Positions 1 through 8,387 of a stretch of 64,000 nt of DNA are shown here, in pieces. Origin of the DNA: an uncultured Lachnospiraceae bacterium (GTDB lineage: Bacteria > Bacillota > Clostridia > Lachnospirales > Lachnospiraceae). Where the stretch lies: assembly GCA_910579225.1 (NCBI GenBank), contig CAJTTI010000008.1:1-64000 (forward strand), given 5' to 3'. Under the pieces are notes generated by a model. That model saw only the letters and a program-made list of their open reading frames with translations. It had not been told where the DNA came from and searched no databases. Within the stretch, counting starts at the first letter, position 1, and every line of letters starts with the position of its first letter. Both the position numbers and the translations under genes were made by a program.

Positions 1-148
1 TGAATATCAGGTCCGCTGGCTCCCCAACGATTTCAAAAAGAAAAACGGTTACAAACGTTCTACGGAACTATCGAAGGAATACGGCATGTACCGCCAGGAT
101 TACTGCGGATGCATCTATTCCTTTCAGGAGCGCCATCCGGACTCCTGA
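1..148 (+). CDS. queH: Epoxyqueuosine reductase QueH, C-terminal fragment
   Basis: The reading frame is open from the left edge to a TGA at 146-148, giving about 48 residues. The end carries a tyrosine-arginine-rich stretch followed by YCGC (YRQDYCGC), the C-terminal signature of QueH (DUF208), which reduces epoxyqueuosine to queuosine in tRNA. The two cysteines of YCGC are expected to join the metal/Fe-S site of the family. The N-terminal part lies outside the window. The gene converges on the glyoxalase-like gene; I see no clear terminator in the 48 bases between them. Confidence 0.85.
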   Translation, partial: EYQVRWLPNDFKKKNGYKRSTELSKEYGMYRQDYCGCIYSFQERHPDS

Positions 149-196
149 ACAAATACCGTCCGTATCCCGTTTTCTATCAAAATATCTCATCAAAAA

Positions 197-565
197 TTAT
201 CTGGCTGGGATAATTTCCAGCCAGTACCCATCCGGATCCTGGATAAAATAGATTCCCATGGAAGGATTCTCAAAGCAGATACAGCCCATTTCTTTGTGAA
301 GCGCATAAGCCGCATCATAATCATCCACGCGGAATGCCAGATGGAACTCACAATCCCCCAGATTATAAGGACGCTCCATATCCCGAAGCCATGTCAGTTC
401 CAGCTCGAAGTCGCTCTCTTCATTTTTCAGGTACACAATAATAAAAGAACCATCCTGTGCATGATTTCTTCGACATTCCTTCAATCCAAGCGCTTTTTCA
501 TAAAAGTCCATGGATTTTTCCAGATCTGCCACATTATAATTTTCGTGAATCATCTGAAATTTCAT
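197..565 (-). CDS. gloA: VOC-family lactoylglutathione lyase (glyoxalase I-like)
   Basis: A 122-residue single vicinal-oxygen-chelate domain protein of normal glyoxalase I length. The four expected metal ligands can be placed: H7 (MIHENYNV), the glutamate in FELELTW, the histidine in EFHLAF and the C-terminal glutamate in YWLEIIP. Family members isomerise the hemithioacetal of methylglyoxal and a thiol to the lactoyl thioester; low-GC Gram-positives often lack glutathione, so the thiol partner is uncertain. The start is preceded by AAGGAG at good spacing. It lies 16 bases after trpS and is probably co-transcribed with mgtE-trpS. The exact substrate is not provable from sequence. Confidence 0.85.
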   Translation of the reverse strand: MKFQMIHENYNVADLEKSMDFYEKALGLKECRRNHAQDGSFIIVYLKNEESDFELELTWLRDMERPYNLGDCEFHLAFRVDDYDAAYALHKEMGCICFENPSMGIYFIQDPDGYWLEIIPAR

Positions 566-581
566 CTTGTTTTCTCCTTTT

Positions 582-1589
582 TCAACCCCGTATCCGATCA
601 GGGAAGCCCACTTTTCTCTGTACCTTCCTTAAGGTCTTTGCCGCCGTATATCCTGCTTTTTCTGCATTTGCTTTGACAATTCCGTCAATATAAGCTTTGT
701 CCTTCGCAAGTTCTGCATAGCGATCCTGCAACGGCTTCAGCACACTGACAACCGCTTCACCCACTGCCATCTTAAACTCTCCATAGCCTTTTCCGTCGAA
801 TTCTTTCACCACTTCTTCCGGTGTTTTCCCTGTACAAGCACTATAGATATCGATCAGATTTCGGATGCCCGGCTGCTCATCCCGATAGAGAATCTGCGCC
901 TCTGAATCCGTCACGGCGCGTTTGCATTTACGCATAATGGTATCCGGATCATCCATCAGATAGATGGATGCATTGGGATTCTCGTCGGATTTGGACATTT
1001 TCTTCAACGGATCCTGCAAACTCATAATCTTAGCGCCTACTTTGCCGATATAAGCCTCCGGTACGGTGAATACATCCCCGTAAACACCGTTAAACCGCTG
1101 CGCAATATCTCTGGTCAGCTCCAAATGCTGCATCTGATCAATCCCAACCGGTACTACATCTGCCTGATACAACAAAATATCCGCCGCCATCAGAACCGGA
1201 TAAGTGAAGAGTCCTGCATTGATATTATCCGCATGTTTTGCTGCTTTGTCCTTGAACTGCGTCATCCGGTTCAGTTCTCCCATATAGGTAAAACAATTCA
1301 GAATCCAAGCCAGCTCTGCATGTCCGGATACATGAGACTGATAATACAGGCAATTCTTCTCCGGGTCAATCCCCGCCGCGATATAAATCATCAGAAGGTT
1401 CCGGGCCCTCTGCCTGAGTACAGACGGATCCTGCCTTACCGTAATCGAATGCATATCCACCACACTGTAAAAACACTCATATTCGTCGCAGAGATTCACC
1501 CAGTTCTTCAGCGCACCCAGATAATTGCCCAGCGTCAGATTGCCGGTTGCCTGCATGCCGCTGAATAATACTTTTTTTTCATTTATCAT
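582..1589 (-). CDS. trpS: Tryptophan--tRNA ligase
   Basis: A 335-residue class Ic aminoacyl-tRNA synthetase that charges tRNA-Trp. The nucleotide-binding HIGH-type motif appears near residue 15-25 as TGNLTLGNYLGA, and KMSKS is intact about two thirds along (KKMSKSDENPN). Length fits the bacterial family. The start ATG follows AAGGAG with an 8-base spacer. It lies between mgtE (upstream, 119-base gap) and the glyoxalase gene (downstream). I looked for a T-box leader upstream; the gap is too short and lacks the T-box consensus, so its regulation is not visible here. The gap does hold an inverted repeat, GCAGGCC at 1632-1638 and GGCCTGC at 1677-1683, that could end mgtE transcription weakly. Confidence 0.97.
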   Translation of the reverse strand: MINEKKVLFSGMQATGNLTLGNYLGALKNWVNLCDEYECFYSVVDMHSITVRQDPSVLRQRARNLLMIYIAAGIDPEKNCLYYQSHVSGHAELAWILNCFTYMGELNRMTQFKDKAAKHADNINAGLFTYPVLMAADILLYQADVVPVGIDQMQHLELTRDIAQRFNGVYGDVFTVPEAYIGKVGAKIMSLQDPLKKMSKSDENPNASIYLMDDPDTIMRKCKRAVTDSEAQILYRDEQPGIRNLIDIYSACTGKTPEEVVKEFDGKGYGEFKMAVGEAVVSVLKPLQDRYAELAKDKAYIDGIVKANAEKAGYTAAKTLRKVQRKVGFPDRIRG

Positions 1590-1708
1590 TTTTTCATCTC
1601 CTTACTCGTCCCGATGCCCCTTTTTAAAATTGCAGGCCAGAACCACTTTTTACCGTCACCAGCGGCCCTACAATCCGGCCTGCCAGAGCTGCCGGTTTTC
1701 TATTCCAT

Positions 1709-3055
1709 TTATATACTCAGCAGATTACATGCGATGCGAAAATAAATAATCAGGCTGCATGCATCTACGATCGTCGAGATCAGCGGCGCCGCCATAATCG
1801 CCGGATCCAGGTTCAGAAGTTTTGCTGCGATAGGAAGCGTACAACCGATGCCTTTTGCCATGATAATTGTAATGTAGAGACTTAATACCACTGTCAGACA
1901 TACCAACGGCTGTCCCGGATACATAAATATAAGCCGGATGTAGTTCAACGCCCCCAGAATCAAGCCCACCACAAACGCCACACGAATTTCTTTCCAGATG
2001 ACTCTCAGCGTATCTTTTGGCTCCACCTCTCCAATCGCCATGCATCGGATAATCATGGTGCTGGACTGACTTCCGGCATTTCCTCCGGTTCCCGTCAACA
2101 TGGGGACAAAGCTGACCAGAAGCGGAAGCGCTGCAAACGCCGCTTCGTAATGGGTCAGGATACTTCCCGTAATCATGGAACTTAACATCAGCACCGTCAG
2201 CCAGACGATACGGTTCTTTGCCAGTTCCAGGATGCTTGTCTTCAAGTAAGGTTTATCGCTTGGAAGCATAGCGGCCATCTTTTCGAAGTCCTCCGTAGCC
2301 TCCTCTTCCATGACATCCACAATATCATCTACGGTAACAATCCCCACCAGACGGTACTCGTGATCCACCACCGGAAGACAGAGCAGGTCGTATTTATTAA
2401 AAAGTTCAATCACTTCCTCCTGGTCCTCTGTTGTCACAGTCTTGATAATATTGGTGTCCATAATATCCTGGATCCTGGTCTCATAAGGATTCATCAACAG
2501 ATCCTTAATCGTCACAACCCCTTCCAGATGCCGTTCTCCATCCATGACAAAGCACGTATATATCGTCTCCTTATCCACCCCATGGGCGCGGATATAGGAA
2601 AATGCCTGTTCCACATTCATGTATTTCTTCAGTCCGATATACTCGGCCGTCATGATACTCCCGGCACTGTTGTCAGGATACTGCAGAAACTGGTTGATGA
2701 TCTTCCTGGTCTCCGGCGTTGTATTGCGCATCACTCTCTTGACTACCGTTGCAGGCAGTTCCTCCAGCATATCCACCGCGTCGTCTACAAACAGGTCTTC
2801 CACAATCTTGTGGATCTCTGCATCCGTAATGCTGTTGATAATATGCTCCTGAATATCCGGTTCCAGACAGGCAAATACATCTGCTGCCAGGCCTTTTGGC
2901 AGCATACGAAAGATCAGGACCTTCCGGTTATCATCCAGTTCTTCCATAAATTCGGCAATATCCGCCTCATTCATTTCCGCCAGACGGGTACGAAGGGATC
3001 GGAACCGATGTTCCTCTACGAACTGCAGTAATTCTTCCAGATTATATTGTTCCAC
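1709..3055 (-). CDS. mgtE: Magnesium transporter MgtE
   Basis: About 448 residues with the standard MgtE order: helical N domain (roughly 1-120), paired CBS domains (roughly 120-250, with DLLCLPVVDHEYRLVGIVTV-type CBS sequence), then five membrane helices with the conserved PMLTGTGGNAGSQSS pore segment. It moves Mg2+ across the membrane, gated by cytosolic Mg2+ bound in the N and CBS domains. I place the start at a GTG at 3055-3053 because GGAGGGG sits 6 bases before it; the open frame continues to a TTG at 3112, which has a poorer site and would add 19 residues unlike the family. The upstream region shared with luxS is too short for an M-box riboswitch. Confidence 0.92.
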   Translation of the reverse strand: MEQYNLEELLQFVEEHRFRSLRTRLAEMNEADIAEFMEELDDNRKVLIFRMLPKGLAADVFACLEPDIQEHIINSITDAEIHKIVEDLFVDDAVDMLEELPATVVKRVMRNTTPETRKIINQFLQYPDNSAGSIMTAEYIGLKKYMNVEQAFSYIRAHGVDKETIYTCFVMDGERHLEGVVTIKDLLMNPYETRIQDIMDTNIIKTVTTEDQEEVIELFNKYDLLCLPVVDHEYRLVGIVTVDDIVDVMEEEATEDFEKMAAMLPSDKPYLKTSILELAKNRIVWLTVLMLSSMITGSILTHYEAAFAALPLLVSFVPMLTGTGGNAGSQSSTMIIRCMAIGEVEPKDTLRVIWKEIRVAFVVGLILGALNYIRLIFMYPGQPLVCLTVVLSLYITIIMAKGIGCTLPIAAKLLNLDPAIMAAPLISTIVDACSLIIYFRIACNLLSI

Positions 3056-3127
3056 TGCGTACCCCTCCATTCCTTCTGTTGTAACACATCCCTGACCGGG
3101 ATGTCTCTTCAATTTTATCTTTCTTCC

Positions 3128-3156
3128 TTGCCTTTGTCAACAAACTTTGTTATGAT
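3128..3156 (+). promoter_or_regulatory. Candidate luxS promoter
   Basis: TTGCCT at 3128-3133 and TATGAT at 3151-3156 are separated by 17 bases and lie about 50 bases before luxS. The match is moderate. The segment also forms the 5' region of the divergent mgtE gene. Confidence 0.5.
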
Positions 3157-3207
3157 GATATCAGATGATAAAAGAAACCTTATGGTAACCAAGGAGGACA
3201 TGTTTTC

Positions 3208-3690
3208 ATGGAAAAAATCGCAAGCTTTACCATAGACCACATCAAACTGGTCCCTGGAGTTTATGTATCCCGCAAAGATCCGGTAGGCGGCACCGTCGTC
3301 ACCACCTTCGACATCCGCATCACCAGTCCTAACGACGAACCGGTGATGAGCACCGCAGAACTGCACGCCATGGAGCACCTGGCGGCAACCTTTCTCCGAA
3401 GCCATCCGGTCTTTGGACCAAAGATCGTCTATTTCGGACCCATGGGCTGCCGGACCGGCTGCTATCTGCTCCTGAACGGGGATTATGAACCCAAGGACAT
3501 TGTCGGCGTGCTTATTGAGACATTTGAATTTATGCGTGATTTTGAAGGAGAGATTCCCGGCGCAAAACCGGAAGACTGCGGCAATTATCTGGACTCCAGC
3601 CTTCCCATGTGCAAGTGGTGGTCCAACCGCTATTTGAACGAAGTACTTTACCATATCACAGAAGAACAGATGGTATATCCGAAACAGTAA
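3208..3690 (+). CDS. luxS: S-ribosylhomocysteine lyase LuxS
   Basis: A 160-residue LuxS of normal length. It cleaves S-ribosylhomocysteine to homocysteine and DPD, the precursor of autoinducer-2, in the activated methyl cycle. The metal ligands are H53 and H57 (HAMEH) and C124 (EDCGNYLD), and the catalytic cysteine is C81 in GCRTG. The start follows AGGAGG with a roughly 10-base spacer. It is a single-gene unit divergent from mgtE and closed by a strong terminator. No partner gene such as mtnN is adjacent. Confidence 0.98.
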   Translation: MEKIASFTIDHIKLVPGVYVSRKDPVGGTVVTTFDIRITSPNDEPVMSTAELHAMEHLAATFLRSHPVFGPKIVYFGPMGCRTGCYLLLNGDYEPKDIVGVLIETFEFMRDFEGEIPGAKPEDCGNYLDSSLPMCKWWSNRYLNEVLYHITEEQMVYPKQ

Positions 3691-3707
3691 TCCAGACAGA
3701 AAAAACT

Positions 3708-3762
3708 GCCGGGGAATGGGTTCCTGACCATTCAGTCAAACCCGTTCCCCGGCGGCTTTTTT
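3708..3762. terminator. Bidirectional intrinsic terminator between luxS and glycerate kinase
   Basis: A 15-base stem (3708-3722 with 3739-3753, one G-U pair) is followed by TTTTTT at 3757-3762 on the plus strand. On the minus strand it is followed by another T run. It serves both convergent genes. Confidence 0.92.
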
Positions 3763-4918
3763 ACTCAAAAACTGTTTTCCTCATCAAAAGCATCCGGAAC
3801 ACCTGCTCCACGGCATCTTCCATATTCATGACCGCCTGTTCTTTCTGCATGGCTTCTTCCAGTGTGGATACACCGCGGACAATCGGAAAGAAAGCGTCAA
3901 TCCCCGCCTCATTGCATTTCCCCGCATCCCGGGTAACTCCGCCGGCAAAAGCCAGAACACTGCAGCCGTATTTCTTGGCCAGCTTTGCGATTCCTACCGG
4001 GACCTTTCCCATAGCTGTCTGAGCGTCCATCCTGCCTTCTCCGGTAATTACCAGATCTGCATTCTTCATTTCCTCCTCAAAACCAAGGATACCGAGCACC
4101 AGCGAGATTCCAGGCTCCAGCACAGCATTCAGATAACTTAGCAAAGCAAAGCCAAGACCGCCTGCTGCCCCTGCCCCTTCTTCATTCCGCATATCTTTTC
4201 CGGTAAACATCCGCGTTTTCTCTGCATAATGGGCCATCTTCCGGTCATAAAGTTCTTTCTCTTCTTCTTTTACCCCTTTCTGAGGCCCGTACACATACAC
4301 TGCTCCCTGCTTTCCCAGAAGCGGATTTTTTACATCGCAGGCCACACGGAACCGACATTCTCTTAAAACTTCCTGTACCTGAGACGACCGGATCTCTGCA
4401 ATACGATCCAAAGAAAAAGCTCCAGGCAGGATCGGATCGCCTGTATCATCCAGGAACTCATATCCCAGTGCCGTCAGCATTCCGACGCCGCCGTCTGTGG
4501 TGGCGCTTCCCCCAATCCCCAGGATAAAATCCCGGCAGCCCCGGTTTACGGCGTCCAGAATCATCTCTCCAACTCCGTAAGTAGTTGCAGACGCCGGGTC
4601 CAGCCTGGAGGAATCCACCAGAGTAATACCCGCCGCTTCTGCCATCTCCATCACTGCCAGCCTTTTCTCTTTCACCAATCCGTAGGATGCAGCTACTGCC
4701 GAACCAAAGGGTCCTGTCACACGAACAGAAACAATCTCCCCATGAAGCCCTGCCGTCAATGCACGCATCGTTCCCTCTCCGCCGTCAGCCACCGGCTTCA
4801 CGACGACTTCCACATCTTTCCCGCAAACCCGTCCGATCCCCCGTTTTACCGCATACCCGGCTTCCAGAGAATCCATGCTGCCTTTAAACGAATCCACCGC
4901 AACAACAATTTTTGCCAT
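3761..4918 (-). CDS. Glycerate kinase (GarK/GlxK family)
   Basis: A 385-residue type II glycerate kinase. The N terminus DSFKGSMDSLEAG and the glycine-rich VADGGEGTM motif are typical, as are GIGGSATTDGG and VITGEGRMDAQTAMGK. Members phosphorylate D-glycerate to 2- or 3-phosphoglycerate, passing it to lower glycolysis. The start follows GGGAGG. It is the last gene of the leftward run that begins at the DMT permease, 87 bases after the cupin gene. This places glycerate (or a product that becomes glycerate or hydroxypyruvate) as a likely end product of the pathway encoded here. The TAA stop lies inside the terminator T run. Confidence 0.93.
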   Translation of the reverse strand: MAKIVVAVDSFKGSMDSLEAGYAVKRGIGRVCGKDVEVVVKPVADGGEGTMRALTAGLHGEIVSVRVTGPFGSAVAASYGLVKEKRLAVMEMAEAAGITLVDSSRLDPASATTYGVGEMILDAVNRGCRDFILGIGGSATTDGGVGMLTALGYEFLDDTGDPILPGAFSLDRIAEIRSSQVQEVLRECRFRVACDVKNPLLGKQGAVYVYGPQKGVKEEEKELYDRKMAHYAEKTRMFTGKDMRNEEGAGAAGGLGFALLSYLNAVLEPGISLVLGILGFEEEMKNADLVITGEGRMDAQTAMGKVPVGIAKLAKKYGCSVLAFAGGVTRDAGKCNEAGIDAFFPIVRGVSTLEEAMQKEQAVMNMEDAVEQVFRMLLMRKTVFE

Positions 4919-5005
4919 CCTTTTACCTCCCGCCTCTGATCATACTATGATCTGCCAGAGCTTTCAAGTATCTTTTATCTCTTCAAAGAATCGCATTCCG
5001 GACAT

Positions 5006-5335
5006 TCAGTCCGTCCGCGGCGCACAACTCCAGGCTACCACAGCCGTCTCATTTCCGATATTCGAAATCTGATGGGGCTCTCCTTCTTCAATGAAAAGGA
5101 TGTCCCCTTCCTGCAGTTCATAATATTTTCCGCTGTCCCTGTTATATACCGACACATGGCCCCGGCTGCAGAAAAATACTTCATGGGCCACCGGATGTCC
5201 CGGATCTGTTCCCCCGGTCTGTCCCGGAAGCAGGGTGGAAGTCCCAAATGTAATCTTATCTGTCGTCAGATACTGACGGCACACCTCCGGGCCGTCCATA
5301 AAAAATTCCGCTTCCGTCGGATGAATCACTCTCAT
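5006..5335 (-). CDS. Small cupin-domain protein
   Basis: About 109 residues forming one cupin barrel. The two cupin boxes are visible: PGHPVAHEVFFCSRG with histidines and a glutamate, and GDILFIEEGEPHQISN with the second histidine. Such proteins can be sugar-handling isomerases, mutarotase-like enzymes or ligand sensors; I cannot say which. I start at the ATG at 5335 because AAGGAG lies 9 bases before it; an upstream GTG at 5368 has no such site. It sits 32 bases behind the TRAP large-permease gene and before glycerate kinase, so it probably acts in the same pathway. Confidence 0.85.
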   Translation of the reverse strand: MRVIHPTEAEFFMDGPEVCRQYLTTDKITFGTSTLLPGQTGGTDPGHPVAHEVFFCSRGHVSVYNRDSGKYYELQEGDILFIEEGEPHQISNIGNETAVVAWSCAPRTD

Positions 5336-5367
5336 CTTCAAACTCTCCTTATCTGTCTCCCTAGACA

Positions 5368-6648
5368 CTACAGGTTAACTAAAAACATACAGCTTTCAGG
5401 TACAAAAGCAACAAACAATATCACCGCGAATACTGCCGCGATCAGCGGCCAGCCTTCCTTCAGATAGTCTTTTACCGACACTTTCGTTGCTCCCATGACT
5501 GCAAACATCATAACTCCGAACGGAGGCGTGATGCCGCCGATGGTATCCATCAAACACAGCACAATCCCAAAATGGATCACATCCATTCCAAGTCCGGTAG
5601 CCACCGGCAGCAGAAGCGGCGGGAGGATCACCAGCGCCGCCGCCGTATCCAGAAACATTCCCAGCACAAGCATGAACAGCATAATGATAATAATGAAAGT
5701 AAAACGATTATGTGCAATGGTTCCAAGGAAAGACGCCGCTTTCTGCGGAATGCTCTCCCATACCATATATCTGGAAAACATATTTGCCGCCGACAGAATC
5801 AGTACCACGCTGGCCGTATTATTTACGGATTCTACAATAATCGGCTTAATATGTTTCAGTTTCAGCTTCTTATATACCACTGCGCCCACAAAGATCGAAT
5901 AAACCACTGTCACGCCTGCGCATTCTGTCGGCGTAAACCAGCCGAGACGCATACCCATAATAATTCCCAGCGGAAGCATCAGCGCCCAGATGGACTTGCC
6001 CAGCTGGCTGAAAAATTCTTTCACTGTCGGCCCGCGTTCCCTGCTTCCCTTCCAGCCGCGCTTTCTGGAAATAAAATAGTTTGTCACCATCAAAGCAATA
6101 CAAATCAGAATCCCCGGAACATAACCCGCCATAAACATATCGCCGATGGAACAGTTTGCAGCTGTTGCATAGATGATCAGAGCGATCCCGGGTGGAATGA
6201 TCGGCGTAATACAGGAAGAAGCTGCTGTGATTGCAGAGGAATACCCTTTGGTATAACCTCTTTTCTCCATCTCCGGCACCAGCATCTTGGCCTCAAAGGC
6301 GGCGTCCGCACAGGAAGATCCGGAGATTCCTCCCATAAAAGTGGAAAGAAGACAGTTGGTTGCTCCCAGACCTCCGGTAAACTTTCCGGTCAGCATCTCG
6401 CAGAAATCCATCAGTTTCTCAGATACACCGCCGTATCCCATGATAGTCCCTGCGGTAACAAAAAACGGCACTGCCAGCATAGTAAAACTTTCCGCCTGCG
6501 TCAGCAGGGAGGAAACCATCGTAAACATGGTCACTCCTTCGCACATAAAGGCAAAATAGATAAAACTGGCCACCAGCATGGCAAAGGCCACAGGAACTCC
6601 CAGGAAAAACAGTACAAAAACAATCAGAATCGGAATCAGATTCGGCAT
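5368..6648 (-). CDS. dctM: TRAP transporter large permease (DctM)
   Basis: A 426-residue membrane protein with about 12 hydrophobic segments, the usual DctM size. It is the proton or sodium-coupled channel subunit of a tripartite ATP-independent periplasmic-type transporter. Typical features include the GVPVAFAM start region, GGISGSSCADAA and TPPFGVMMF near the C terminus. Its ATG overlaps the stop of the small permease by one base, so the two are translationally coupled. TRAP systems mostly import carboxylates, sugar acids or sulfonates, which is the main hint to the substrate class of this cluster. Confidence 0.95.
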   Translation of the reverse strand: MPNLIPILIVFVLFFLGVPVAFAMLVASFIYFAFMCEGVTMFTMVSSLLTQAESFTMLAVPFFVTAGTIMGYGGVSEKLMDFCEMLTGKFTGGLGATNCLLSTFMGGISGSSCADAAFEAKMLVPEMEKRGYTKGYSSAITAASSCITPIIPPGIALIIYATAANCSIGDMFMAGYVPGILICIALMVTNYFISRKRGWKGSRERGPTVKEFFSQLGKSIWALMLPLGIIMGMRLGWFTPTECAGVTVVYSIFVGAVVYKKLKLKHIKPIIVESVNNTASVVLILSAANMFSRYMVWESIPQKAASFLGTIAHNRFTFIIIIMLFMLVLGMFLDTAAALVILPPLLLPVATGLGMDVIHFGIVLCLMDTIGGITPPFGVMMFAVMGATKVSVKDYLKEGWPLIAAVFAVILFVAFVPESCMFLVNL

Positions 6649-7220
6649 CAGCCCTCACCTCCTTCGGCAGCTTTCTCACGCTGATGCTCCATACTGGCGT
6701 CAATCTGATCCTGCAGAGCGTCAACATTATAAATGTATTGATAGATCGGAATCTGGTGATAATAGTCTTTTTTCAAAATTACATTTTTCAGAAACATCAC
6801 CGAATGAACCAGCATCAGTCCAAATCCAAGCACCAGTGCGAAGGATTCCACGGAATACGGAATCTTCAGAAGCTGTGTCTTCCTTGTCCAGCTGGAAACA
6901 CAGTAACCGCAGCTCAATGCAAAGCACAGCGCATTTGTCAGAGTCAGCACGGTAGTAGAGAATACGGCGCACACCGCCTGGAATTTCTCCGGAAACATTT
7001 TTACAACAAGATCAATCGCGCTGTGTCCAAAACGTTTATAAAGAGAACTGGCCCCCACAAAGATTACATAAGCATAACCGATATAAGTAATCTCATCTGC
7101 CCAGGTAAAACTTCTGCTCAGAAACAGACGGCAAAATACATTCATAACAGTCAGTACTGTCATGACACAAAGTGCGGTTCCTGTGATGATCTCTTCTATA
7201 TTTGTCAATATCTTCTTCAT
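6648..7220 (-). CDS. dctQ: TRAP transporter small permease (DctQ)
   Basis: A 190-residue protein with four hydrophobic segments (about 13-33, 45-65, 90-110 and 128-148) and the conserved SFTWADEI motif of DctQ after the second segment. It pairs with the DctM subunit and supports docking of the substrate-binding protein. The C-terminal tail after residue 155 is hydrophilic and longer than the minimum for the family. It lies 73 bases after dctP and overlaps dctM by one base. Confidence 0.93.
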   Translation of the reverse strand: MKKILTNIEEIITGTALCVMTVLTVMNVFCRLFLSRSFTWADEITYIGYAYVIFVGASSLYKRFGHSAIDLVVKMFPEKFQAVCAVFSTTVLTLTNALCFALSCGYCVSSWTRKTQLLKIPYSVESFALVLGFGLMLVHSVMFLKNVILKKDYYHQIPIYQYIYNVDALQDQIDASMEHQREKAAEGGEG

Positions 7221-7293
7221 ACGAAAACCCCCGTGTATGAAGCAGAATGGAAAAGGGCCGCCGGTTTCCCGGACAGCCCTGCCATCCGGCCCG

Positions 7294-8352
7294 TTATTTG
7301 CTCCTGATCTCTGACAGTTTTGCTTTGCACTTCTCTACCAGATCTGCAGACCATCCCTGATACGTCTCATAGATACTCTCGGATGCTGCTTTGAATGCCT
7401 CAAGATCCACGTCTTCGTTGACAGTCACTCCCGCTTCCGCCATAGCCTGAATCGCTTCTTTCTCTGCAGCAGACACCGACTCAAACGTCCACTCGTCAAA
7501 TTCCTTTGCCTTCTGAATCAGAAGCTCCTGCATATCTGCATCCAGCCCCTCGAACACCGCATTATTCATAATAATACCATTCGCTGCATACATATGATGC
7601 GTCAGATTCAAATATTTACATACTTCATGAAAGCTTGCCGTATACATTTCCGGCACCGGATTCTCGATGGAATCGCATACCCCTTGGCTCAGAGCCGTAT
7701 ACGCCTCTGAAAACGACACGGTTGTAGCGTTGGTCCCCCAGGCATTCGCCATAGCCACCCACATGGTCGTAGTCGGTACACGGAACTTCATGTTCTTCAT
7801 ATCTTCCGGCACAGTGATCGGCGCCTGAGACATGATATCCCGCGCTCCGTAATACCCTCCCATGTTATCCAGACATTTCACACCGGACTTTGCACATGCA
7901 TCGGACATCTCCTGTCCCAGATCGGACCATGCAAACTCCTTGATTTCATCCGCACTCTCAAAGAAATACGGAGTGACAAGAATAGAATAATCTGCATAAT
8001 AATCTTCCATTTTAGCCGGGTCTACATAATCCAGCATCGATGCGCCGTTATAGATCTGATCACAGATCTCATCATCGTCTCCCAGCTGGGAATCTGGAAA
8101 ACATTCAATTGTCAGTTTCCCGCCGGATGCTTCCGTCACCTCTTCACAAAATCTTTGAATACAATCCGCCGTAGGCGTCCCTGACGGAACCGTATGTGCA
8201 AATTTCAAAGTTACCGTTTTGCCGCTGTCCGCAGAAGCAGTCTCACCGGACGCTCCCTCTCCTCCCGCTGTACCAGAAGGAGAACCTCCGCACGCCGCTG
8301 CAGAAAACGCTACTGTCATAGCCGTTACAACCGCCCATATTCTTTTCTTCAT
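7294..8352 (-). CDS. dctP: TRAP transporter substrate-binding lipoprotein (DctP)
   Basis: A 352-residue extracellular solute-binding protein. The first 20 residues form a lipoprotein signal ending in the lipobox SAAAC, so C21 should be lipidated; this fits a Gram-positive host. A low-complexity Gly/Ser linker follows, then a DctP fold with LKFAHTVPSGTP near the start and FRVPTTTMWVAMANAWG, where the conserved arginine usually grips the substrate carboxylate. The family binds organic acids and similar anions. The start has GGAGG. It lies in the order kinase-dctP-dctQ-dctM. The ligand is not identifiable by eye. Confidence 0.94.
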   Translation of the reverse strand: MKKRIWAVVTAMTVAFSAAACGGSPSGTAGGEGASGETASADSGKTVTLKFAHTVPSGTPTADCIQRFCEEVTEASGGKLTIECFPDSQLGDDDEICDQIYNGASMLDYVDPAKMEDYYADYSILVTPYFFESADEIKEFAWSDLGQEMSDACAKSGVKCLDNMGGYYGARDIMSQAPITVPEDMKNMKFRVPTTTMWVAMANAWGTNATTVSFSEAYTALSQGVCDSIENPVPEMYTASFHEVCKYLNLTHHMYAANGIIMNNAVFEGLDADMQELLIQKAKEFDEWTFESVSAAEKEAIQAMAEAGVTVNEDVDLEAFKAASESIYETYQGWSADLVEKCKAKLSEIRSK

Positions 8353-8387
8353 TTCCCAATACCTCCAATTATTATCCCATATCTGAA

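Noticed and set aside
1590..1708. Possible T-box leader of trpS
   Set aside because: Only 119 bases, no T-box consensus and no specifier stem; the inverted repeat at 1632-1683 fits a weak mgtE terminator.
3056..3207. Possible M-box magnesium riboswitch upstream of mgtE
   Set aside because: The gap to luxS is too short for the roughly 165-base M-box and the expected conserved blocks are absent.
5572..6684. 370-residue plus-strand open frame, His/Gln/Arg-rich
   Set aside because: It mirrors the TRAP large-permease gene; composition is that of a reversed hydrophobic gene and no start signal is seen.
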